Shown here one piece after another: positions 9,059 to 15,459 of a stretch of 22,378 bases of DNA (position 1 is its first letter; each line of letters starts with the position of its first letter). Under the pieces are notes generated by a model that saw only the letters and a program-made list of their open reading frames with translations, did not search any database and was not told the origin of the DNA. The stretch is from contig CACXHG010000264.1 of assembly GCA_902767355.1 (NCBI GenBank), forward strand, positions 1 through 22,378, written 5' to 3'. A program made the position numbers and the translations under genes. Origin of the DNA: an uncultured Bacteroidia bacterium (GTDB taxonomy: Bacteria > Bacteroidota > Bacteroidia > Bacteroidales > UBA932).

Positions 9059-9484
9059 ATGATACCGCTTTACGCACAAGACCACGATTATTCTAAATTC
9101 CTGGTGCTGGCTGTAGATGACATCCCCCTGAACCTGCTGCTGGTGAGCAAGATGCTGTCCCGGTTCAATTTCCGGCTGAAAACTGCCGCCAACGGCCAGC
9201 AGGCGCTGGACGCAGTGGCCCAGGAAAAACCCGATCTGATTCTGCTGGATCTGCTGATGCCCGTGATGGACGGCTTCGAGGTCATCAAAAATCTCAGGGC
9301 CAATCCCGACACGGCCGACATCCAGATTGTGATTCTCTCTGCCTTGAACTCCAATGAGGACATTGTGAAGGGATTCAATGTGGGCGCCAACGACTTTATA
9401 ATGAAGCCCATCATTATGGAGAAGCTGCTCACCTGCGTGGTGACCCAGCTGCAATTGGTAGAAGCAAAAAAGGGAGGCAAGTAG
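9059..9484 (+). CDS. Single-domain response regulator (CheY-like receiver)
   Basis: From the ATG at 9059 this is a 141-aa receiver with no output domain. An upstream TTG at 9047 would overlap the kinase and is less likely. The acidic pair is Asp20/Asp21 (AVDD), the phospho-acceptor is Asp64 (LLDLLMPVMDG), the switch residue is Ser94 (ILSALN, Ser where Thr is common), and the lysine is Lys116 (MKPI). All active-site residues are present. It is the only receiver in an operon with two kinases, so it may collect phosphate from both and act through protein contacts, as CheY or Spo0F do. A short hydrophilic tail (VEAKKGGK) ends the protein. The next gene starts 3 bases after the stop. Confidence 0.92.
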   Translation: MIPLYAQDHDYSKFLVLAVDDIPLNLLLVSKMLSRFNFRLKTAANGQQALDAVAQEKPDLILLDLLMPVMDGFEVIKNLRANPDTADIQIVILSALNSNEDIVKGFNVGANDFIMKPIIMEKLLTCVVTQLQLVEAKKGGK

Positions 9485-9487
9485 GCG

Positions 9488-10840
9488 ATGGGCTTGCGCC
9501 GACTCATCTGCGGCGCGGTGACGGCCCTGTTGCTGGCTGTCCCGCTGCCAGGCCGCTCGCAGATCGTCAACCGTCTCAAGATAGACGACGACCTGTTCCA
9601 GCGCTGGGCCTACTGCCGTATGCAGCAGTTCAACCCGGACAACCTGCCCTTTGCCGACTCGCTTTACCGCTACGGTATCTATAAGGACAACTACCGCTAC
9701 AAGTGTCTGGGCCTGAATCTGGAGTTCCCCATACGATTTGCCCAGGGAGACTACGCCCGCATGGACGCGGCCGTGGCAGAAATCAAAGACCTGATGAGCA
9801 CTCACCGCGAGAAGGAGAGCCGCTCTTTCTACTATCCTGTGATACACGAGTACTGCCAGCTGCTGATACATATAGGGCGCGCTTCGGATGCGATGCTGGA
9901 GGCCCGCACCATGGAACGGCTGGCCGGCGAAGAGCACAGCGCCCTGGGCATGATGTATGCCCACCGCATTATAGGCCTCATTCAGAGCGACCGTACCAAT
10001 TCCTATCTGGCCATACGCAATTTCACCCAGGCGGCGGACTGCTGCAAGGAGGCCCGCGCCGAGCAGGAGCTGCCCAATCTGTATATTCTTATCGCCCAGG
10101 AATACATCAAAATGCGCGACTTTGCCTCGGCCGAGGCGTTCTGCGAAAAGGCTGAGGTCTATGAGGAATATTTCCCTTCGCTGCGCATCAAGACGCGCAT
10201 GACAAGGGCCTATCTCTACAACGCCGAGCAGGATTGGGATGCTTTCTGGACGACCTACGATGCGCTGGTAGGGGACCCTCTCTACAAGGTGCAGACCGAC
10301 GGCGACTCCCGCTTTGAGATGGATGTGGCCTACCTTAAGTCCAAGGGGCTGTTCGAGGCTGCGCTGGCCAAGGCCGATTCGCTGGGCACCGCCCGCAAGC
10401 GCCATCAGGAGAAGCATGCGATCTACGCCGCCACCGGCTCTTTCGAACCCGCCTACAGCCAGCTGGACAGTCTGATGGCCGAGAAGGATTCCATCTATAT
10501 CAAGGTTCAGAACGAGGACCTGGCGATTCTTGACGCCGAGATGAACAACGCCCAGCTGCGGCAGGACGCCGAGCGGCTCAAGGCGCAGAATCAGATTACC
10601 ATATTGCTGGGTTTTCTGGTGATGTTTGTCATCGCCTTCTTTGCCATATTGCTGTCGCAGTGGCAGTTGCGTCAGAATCTGGACGAGATGAGGCGCAAGA
10701 ACACCCAGATGCTGGCCGCCCGCCGCGCATTCCAGAAGGCCCTGGATGCCAAGGAGTCGGAAAACGACTATAAGATTAAGATACTGCAAAACCGCACCAC
10801 TAACGTGCTTACCGATTATGAAGATATCCTCAATTCTTAA
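9488..10840 (+). CDS. TPR-repeat membrane protein lacking a kinase domain
   Basis: This 450-aa protein is built like the neighbouring kinases up to the membrane. It has a signal peptide (residues 1-24, ending GRSQ), then an IVNRLKIDDDLFQ segment resembling the mature N-termini of the two kinases (NNPYEIDD). Helical TPR-like repeats run from about 40 to 350, and one membrane helix lies at about 369-389. After that there is only a roughly 60-residue coiled coil (LRQNLDEMRRKNTQMLAARRAFQK...). There is no HisKA, HATPase or HTH domain and no sign of a frameshift into one. It could be a sensory accessory, a decoy receptor, or a heteromerisation partner of the kinases. Its 3' end overlaps the start of the next gene by 23 bases. 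Confidence 0.8.
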   Translation: MGLRRLICGAVTALLLAVPLPGRSQIVNRLKIDDDLFQRWAYCRMQQFNPDNLPFADSLYRYGIYKDNYRYKCLGLNLEFPIRFAQGDYARMDAAVAEIKDLMSTHREKESRSFYYPVIHEYCQLLIHIGRASDAMLEARTMERLAGEEHSALGMMYAHRIIGLIQSDRTNSYLAIRNFTQAADCCKEARAEQELPNLYILIAQEYIKMRDFASAEAFCEKAEVYEEYFPSLRIKTRMTRAYLYNAEQDWDAFWTTYDALVGDPLYKVQTDGDSRFEMDVAYLKSKGLFEAALAKADSLGTARKRHQEKHAIYAATGSFEPAYSQLDSLMAEKDSIYIKVQNEDLAILDAEMNNAQLRQDAERLKAQNQITILLGFLVMFVIAFFAILLSQWQLRQNLDEMRRKNTQMLAARRAFQKALDAKESENDYKIKILQNRTTNVLTDYEDILNS

Positions 10841-11240
10841 AAATCACCGCAGCGAGCTGGTCGCACTCGCTATATTTCTTGTAGGGTCCGCCCTCGGCAT
10901 GCTGGGGCTCATCCAGAAGATACCCCTGCTGCTGGGCATTCTGGGCATAGTGATTCTGGCTTCCGGCCTCTTTTACTTCTGCATCCAGTACACCTCGGAG
11001 AAGGTTTATAAGGAGTATTACAAAGACAGCTACGAGATAGAGCACGAGACCATAGAAGACGAGATACTCAAGTCTATGCGCTACCATCGCTATCAGGAGG
11101 CCGTGCTGAGCCGCTACGAGAGTGCCTGCCGCGACCTCGGCCTGGTAGATGAGCAGAAAGACTGGCTGCTGGATTTGCTTATGGCCGAAAAAAACCGTGT
11201 TGACGAGGAACTTAACGCCTCTGGCGGCGGTAATATTTAA
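10818..11240 (+). CDS. Small two-helix inner-membrane protein
   Basis: This is 140 aa from the ATG at 10818. The frame continues upstream to another possible start at 10746, but that would add a basic stretch with no features and a longer overlap. Two hydrophobic helices at about residues 14-32 and 36-56 form a hairpin. The remaining 80 residues are charged and helical (YKEYYKDSYEIEHETIEDEILKSM...), probably cytoplasmic. I do not recognise a family. The 23-base overlap with the TPR gene and the 9-base gap to the second kinase place it firmly in the operon, so a modulator of the kinases or of the receiver is possible. The function is otherwise unknown. Confidence 0.72.
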   Translation: MKISSILKNHRSELVALAIFLVGSALGMLGLIQKIPLLLGILGIVILASGLFYFCIQYTSEKVYKEYYKDSYEIEHETIEDEILKSMRYHRYQEAVLSRYESACRDLGLVDEQKDWLLDLLMAEKNRVDEELNASGGGNI

Positions 11241-11249
11241 CAGCTTGAT

Positions 11250-13202
11250 ATGAAGAAAATCATCGTTGCCGCGCTGGCGCTTTTCTGTGGCTTTGCCCTG
11301 CAGGCACAAAACAATCCTTATGAGATAGACGACGCGTGCTATCGTCACTTTGCAAATTCCGACCTGACGCTGGGCACGGCCGAATACCGTGCGCACGCCG
11401 ATTCGCTGCTGGACAGGGCCCAGGATGTGGGAGACAAGAAGGCGGAGGTGCTTTACTATGTGCAGGAGCTCAAAGATATCACCAGGCGCCTCGCTGCGGT
11501 GGAAAACCCCACTACGGCCGACAATATGGCGGTAGAAGAGGCCAAGGATATGGTGCTGCGCATGTCGGAGAAGTACGATTATATGCAGTATTACTACTAC
11601 GCTCTGGAAATACTGCAGAACTATTACTACAACCATGGGCAGAAATCGGTGGCGATGCGGCTTGCCGAGGATGCTCACGAATACGCCACCCGCAAGCACG
11701 ACGAGTTTGGCGTCTGGTACACCTCGAAATATCTGATTGCGCTCTATCGCGAGCGTGAAGACTATATCACCACCCGTACCTACATCAGACAGGCCCTGGA
11801 GCAGCACGAACGCTCCAACGACCGCAATATCCGCCGCCAGTCGCCCTGCCGGCTCTATTGCGACCTGTCGGATACCTATCCGGTCGGCAGCGACTCGATG
11901 TACCTTTACATCCACAAGGCCGAGAAGTCTGCCACAACGCGTCTGGATTCGGCCCGGGTGCGTTTCTATCTGGCGGTTGAGCATGCCCTCAAGCGCGAAG
12001 AAACCGAGTATAAGGCTCTGGAAGAGCAGTGCCTCGGCGACAAGGCCTTCTACCGGATGAGGGTGGCCCATCCGTTATTTTTCGAAAGTGTGGATAGTCT
12101 GATGGCGGGCGAAGATGTGGACCCCAAGATGGTCGTGGATACTCTGGTGTCGTCCCGCAACGTCAAGTTCCTGGCCAATATCGCCGAGGTGTACGGCAAC
12201 GGCCGCCTGGCCTTTGAACTTGAGAAGCAACTGGTGATCCGCCTGGAGAAAAACCTGAGCAAGGTCGGCCTGGCCAACCTTGAAGAAATGAACGCACATT
12301 TGGGGAATACCGTCCTCTCCGAGAATCTTCTGGAGAAGGAACGGGACCTGGCGCGCACAACCACCGTGGTGTTCATCTTGCTGGCGGTCCTGCTGCTGGC
12401 AATACTGCTGTTTTTGCTGGCCCGGATGGCTAGTCTGCGCCGCAGCAAGAAAAAAGACGAGGCGATGATTGCCAAGCTCCGCGAGGCCAACGAGACCGTG
12501 CGGCTGGCCAACGAGGCCAAGACGCGCTTCGTGCAGAACATGAGCCACGAGGTGCGCACCCCCCTGAATGCCATCGTGGGCTTCTCCCAGCTGCTCTCTC
12601 TGCCCGACGGGGCCTTCTCCAACGAAGAAAAGGAGGAGTTCTCCAAGCACATCATCAACAATACCCGTATGCTGAATATGCTGCTGGACGACATCCTCAA
12701 CGCCTCCAGCATGGACAAGGGCAAATACAAAATCACCCTGGAGCAGGGAGAGGTCAAGGCCATGTGCGAGGCGGCCATCAGCAGTGCCGAACACCGGCTG
12801 CAACCCGGCGTGACCATGCAGTTCAAGCCCGAGAGCGAGGGCGAATACTGGTTCAGGACAGACCCCGGCCGCGTGCAGCAGATTCTGGTCAACTTCCTGA
12901 CCAACGCCTGCAAGCATACGCAGCAGGGCACCATAACCCTGACCACATCCACGATGGCCCGGCCGGGCTTTATGACCTTTGCCGTCGAAGATACCGGCTG
13001 CGGAGTGCCCGCCGACCAGGCCGAGGCCATCTTCGACCGCTTCACCAAGCTCAACGAATACGCCCAGGGCACGGGCCTCGGCCTTAGCATCTGCCGCGAA
13101 ATCGCCGATCGTATGGGCGGCCGCGTATGGCTCGACACATCCTACACCGGCGGCGCCCGCTTCGTGTTCGAAGTCCCCATCGACCCGACTCCGGCCGCAT
13201 AA
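11250..13202 (+). CDS. TPR-type transmembrane sensor histidine kinase (HK2), paralogue of HK1
   Basis: This 650-aa protein has the same layout as HK1. The signal peptide is residues 1-20 (ending LQAQ), followed by a TPR-like periplasmic region to about 368 with the string YMQYYYYALEILQNYYYN. The membrane helix is at about 371-391. The HisKA histidine is His433 (MSHEVRTPLN). The N box has Asn552 (NFLTNACKH), G1 is DTGCGVP at 581 and G2 is GTGLGLS at 607. The segment around the phospho-accepting histidine is nearly identical to HK1 for about 35 residues, while the periplasmic part has diverged much more. This pattern suggests duplication followed by change in signal recognition with retention of partner recognition. 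It is the last gene of the operon, and a hairpin terminator begins 38 bases after its stop. Confidence 0.93.
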   Translation: MKKIIVAALALFCGFALQAQNNPYEIDDACYRHFANSDLTLGTAEYRAHADSLLDRAQDVGDKKAEVLYYVQELKDITRRLAAVENPTTADNMAVEEAKDMVLRMSEKYDYMQYYYYALEILQNYYYNHGQKSVAMRLAEDAHEYATRKHDEFGVWYTSKYLIALYREREDYITTRTYIRQALEQHERSNDRNIRRQSPCRLYCDLSDTYPVGSDSMYLYIHKAEKSATTRLDSARVRFYLAVEHALKREETEYKALEEQCLGDKAFYRMRVAHPLFFESVDSLMAGEDVDPKMVVDTLVSSRNVKFLANIAEVYGNGRLAFELEKQLVIRLEKNLSKVGLANLEEMNAHLGNTVLSENLLEKERDLARTTTVVFILLAVLLLAILLFLLARMASLRRSKKKDEAMIAKLREANETVRLANEAKTRFVQNMSHEVRTPLNAIVGFSQLLSLPDGAFSNEEKEEFSKHIINNTRMLNMLLDDILNASSMDKGKYKITLEQGEVKAMCEAAISSAEHRLQPGVTMQFKPESEGEYWFRTDPGRVQQILVNFLTNACKHTQQGTITLTTSTMARPGFMTFAVEDTGCGVPADQAEAIFDRFTKLNEYAQGTGLGLSICREIADRMGGRVWLDTSYTGGARFVFEVPIDPTPAA

Positions 13203-13240
13203 AGGCTCGGGGCCGTAGGGGAGGTGCCGGGGTATTCGGG

Positions 13241-13273
13241 GCAGGGACCCTCACCGGGGACCCTGCTTTGCTT
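13241..13273 (+). terminator. Hairpin terminator after the kinase operon (copy A)
   Basis: Arms GCAGGGACCC and GGGGACCCTGC form a GC-rich stem with one A-A mismatch and a short loop, followed by TTTGCTTT. The position just after the HK2 stop fits an intrinsic terminator on the plus strand. Thirty of its 33 bases recur at 21886-21918. Confidence 0.65.
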
Positions 13274-13290
13274 TCCCCTCAGTTGAAGCT

Positions 13291-13328
13291 AAAAAAGACA
13301 GACATCCATTTAGAGGCTGAATGTCTGT
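13291..13328 (-). terminator. Intrinsic terminator of the recombinase gene
   Basis: Read on the minus strand, an 8-bp perfect stem (ACAGACAT / ATGTCTGT) is extended by CC/GG after a small bulge. It is followed by CTTTTTT, a textbook Rho-independent terminator. It lies about 70 bases downstream of the recombinase stop and faces the terminator of the kinase operon. Confidence 0.75.
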
Positions 13329-13396
13329 TAGATTTGCACGTTAACGCTGACGTATTACGAACAATAATTACATTTTACTTGATTATCACCCGATTT

Positions 13397-14329
13397 TTAC
13401 CCCAGCAGGCGGGCCATGCGGTCTATGCAGCGTTTTTTGTCGTCGTAGCCGGGGTGGACGTAGAGGTCCATAGTGGTGGCCAGCGAGGCGTGGCCCAAGA
13501 TCGTGGAGACGGTCTTGTAGTCGCACCGGCTCTCTATGCAGCGGGTGGCAAAGGAGTGCCGCAGGGCGTGAAAGCGCACCGGGGGCAGCCCAAGGCCCCT
13601 CATCAGCCTGGTGAAATAGTCCCTGTAGTAGCGCGGCTCCAGCGGTTCGGCGGTGTTTGTTATCACGTAGTGGTCGGGGTTCATCACCTTCCTGAGCGGC
13701 TTCACCACCCGCGAGAGTTTGCGCGACATCGGGATGTCCCTTATCGAGGATACCGTTTTGGGCGTGTTGACCTGGAGGATATATTCCCGCTCGCCGTCGT
13801 CGGAGAGGTAGATGCGCTGCAGGGTTTTGTTCACGTGAATCACGCCGCCGTCCACGTCCAGGTCCTTCCACTGCAGGGCGCATATCTCGCCGATGCGCAA
13901 TCCGCTCATCAGGCATATCATAATTCCAAGATTTCTGAACGAAAAATTGCTGTCAAGATGGGTCAAGAGCTTTTTTTGCTGCTCTTTTGTAAGCACCTCT
14001 ATTTTCCGCCGCATTTTGCTGCTGGTGGGATAATGCACCGAATACAGAATGTGCGGCCACCGGCCCGCCTTCTCGCCATAGTTGAGAATCATATTTAGCA
14101 CAAGCAGCGAAGACTGGATGGTAGAAATAGCCATTCCCGCCTCAATCTGCTGGTCCACAAATGCTTGGATATCCCCTTCCGATGGTGCCCCTCCCGATCC
14201 AAAAAAAGGAAGAAGGTGCTTGTTCAAATGAATAAGATAAATGGCATAGCTTGACTTTTTGACATAACGACGCTTGTCGGCCTTCCAAAGCTCTGCCACT
14301 TCAGAAAACAAATCTATCATAGTAATCAT
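13397..14329 (-). CDS. Tyrosine recombinase / phage-type integrase
   Basis: This 310-aa site-specific recombinase has an N-terminal SAM-like core-binding domain (about residues 5-100) and a C-terminal catalytic domain. The active-site set is complete: Arg145 (SGLRIGEI), Lys191 (NTPKT), His254 and Arg257 (HALRHSF), His280 (ILGHAS) and the nucleophile Tyr290 (MDLYVHPG). It should cut and rejoin DNA at a specific short site. A second Met three codons downstream is an alternative start. It lies head-to-head with a fimbrillin gene that lacks its 5' end, and has its own terminator. Recombinases beside Bacteroidales surface-protein loci often invert promoters or shuffle gene ends, so local phase variation is a real alternative to a role as the integrase of a mobile element. 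The 5' part is more AT-rich than the flanking operons. Confidence 0.92.
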   Translation of the reverse strand: MITMIDLFSEVAELWKADKRRYVKKSSYAIYLIHLNKHLLPFFGSGGAPSEGDIQAFVDQQIEAGMAISTIQSSLLVLNMILNYGEKAGRWPHILYSVHYPTSSKMRRKIEVLTKEQQKKLLTHLDSNFSFRNLGIMICLMSGLRIGEICALQWKDLDVDGGVIHVNKTLQRIYLSDDGEREYILQVNTPKTVSSIRDIPMSRKLSRVVKPLRKVMNPDHYVITNTAEPLEPRYYRDYFTRLMRGLGLPPVRFHALRHSFATRCIESRCDYKTVSTILGHASLATTMDLYVHPGYDDKKRCIDRMARLLG

Positions 14330-14431
14330 TGGGTCCGGTATTACTTTTTAACTCAAATAATATACCACTCAGAGGGCCTTCCAGGGGCATTTTGGCCCAG
14401 AAAAGGCGCCTATATTTCCGGCTTTAATGCG

Positions 14432-15442
14432 GCCGAAAGTGTAAATTTAAAACTAAATCATTTATTTAGTGCAATTTCTTTGACAATTCAGAATAATGGC
14501 GGCAGCGATGCAACCATAAAATCTGTCACCATTGAAAATTTGAATAACAAGAAGTTAGCGCAGATAAGCTATGCCGGCATAAGCCCAGTCGTAACCCTGA
14601 CTCCCGCCCCCGCAGAAGAGCAGACAAACTTCCTGGCCGGGATCACAGATTTCGATTTTAACGCCGGCGGCACCAAGTACGACCTTATAACGGGCACACA
14701 GATAGCGTCAAGCGCCAAGGGCGAATATTTCCTGATATGGCCCCAGACAACCGCCGAGGTTGGCGAGCTTAACGCAGAGGGCAGCATCAAGTTTGTGGTT
14801 ACGTATACCTACGACGGCATATACGACGACGAAGAGCAGACTCAGCTGCACGTGAATACTGCCGAATGCTATCTGTCAGAGGCTGTTTCCGAGATCAAGG
14901 CCGGCCACAAATATGCCATCAACCTGCAGTTCAAGGGCAAGAGCATTGACCTGAATGTGGAAGTGCTGCCCTGGGAGGCCAGATACTTTGACCTGGACTA
15001 TTCTACAAGCACAATCCAGGCATTGCCTACGGCCGACAACGAAGGCGTGCTCTGGCTCTACACCTGGGACTATGACGAAACCATCGAAGCATACAGATGG
15101 TTCCCCGGTCCCCGCGACCGCCTGATCACTATGGACTCCGGCAAGAACATCAAGGGTGACTTCACCATCCTCTCGCCCACCAGCGGAGAGTGGCAGATAA
15201 CCACATATCCTGCCGATGCCGCGCAGTACTTCACCATCACGCCTTCCAGCGGAACAATAGACCAGCTGGTGGACGAAGGCGGCAATTTCAAGGGCTATGT
15301 AGAGTTCATTATCTCGCCCAACGGAACCGTGCCTTCTATACAGAAGCTATACTTTAACGTAGACATAGAAGTAAACGGAGTCTGGAGAAATGCCAACTCC
15401 GAGTTCAACCGCAAAAACTGGGAGCTTACCCGCTTGCCGTAA
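14432..15442 (+). pseudogene. Fimbrillin-family protein, 5'-truncated (remnant or silent cassette)
   Basis: The frame encodes the later part of a FimA/Mfa1-like fimbrillin. Recognisable segments are ESVNLKLNHLFSAISLTIQNN, TIKSVTIENLNNKKLAQISY and KGEYFLIWPQ, then a second beta-sandwich ending NRKNWELTRLP. Similarity begins around 14432, before the first usable start (a TTG at 14480). The frame stays open back to a stop at 14252-14254 with no ATG, GTG or TTG between that stop and 14480. No signal peptide or lipobox exists, and about the first third of a normal fimbrillin is missing. As it stands the gene should not give a secreted product. It could be a decayed gene or a cassette that gains a 5' end by recombination. 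It is 17 bases upstream of the next lipoprotein gene in the same orientation. Confidence 0.75.
14452..14470. repeat. Perfect 7-bp inverted repeat inside the fimbrillin remnant
   Basis: ACTAAAT and ATTTAGT are separated by 5 bases. In the reading frame this spells the conserved LNHLFS segment. Its size resembles the core of a tyrosine recombinase crossover site, and it lies 123 bases from the recombinase start codon. Short AT-rich palindromes also arise by chance, so function is unproven. Confidence 0.4.
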
Positions 15443-15448
15443 TTCAAT

Positions 15449-15453
15449 AGGAG
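15449..15453 (+). promoter_or_regulatory. Shine-Dalgarno-like sequence before the 837-aa lipoprotein
   Basis: AGGAG lies 6 bases before the ATG at 15460. Most genes in this window, as is usual in Bacteroidota, have no such motif. This one supports the chosen start and may allow reinitiation after the fimbrillin stop. Confidence 0.45.
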
Positions 15454-15459
15454 AAAGCT

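Noticed and set aside
9047..9061. TTG start for the response regulator overlapping the HK1 stop
   Set aside because: The ATG at 9059 gives a normal receiver length. The extra residues add nothing recognisable to the fold.
8960..10789. Long minus-strand open frame (609 codons) opposite the response regulator and TPR gene
   Set aside because: Same codon-shadow effect. It overlaps three well-supported plus-strand genes and has no recognisable motif.
14374..14398. GGGCC...GGCCC hairpin between the recombinase and fimbrillin
   Set aside because: Only a 5-bp stem with a 15-base loop and no T-run, too weak to call a terminator or regulatory structure.
14480..14482. TTG as a genuine fimbrillin start
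   Set aside because: Fimbrillin similarity continues upstream in the same frame and no signal peptide follows this codon. It is only the first permitted start in a truncated frame.
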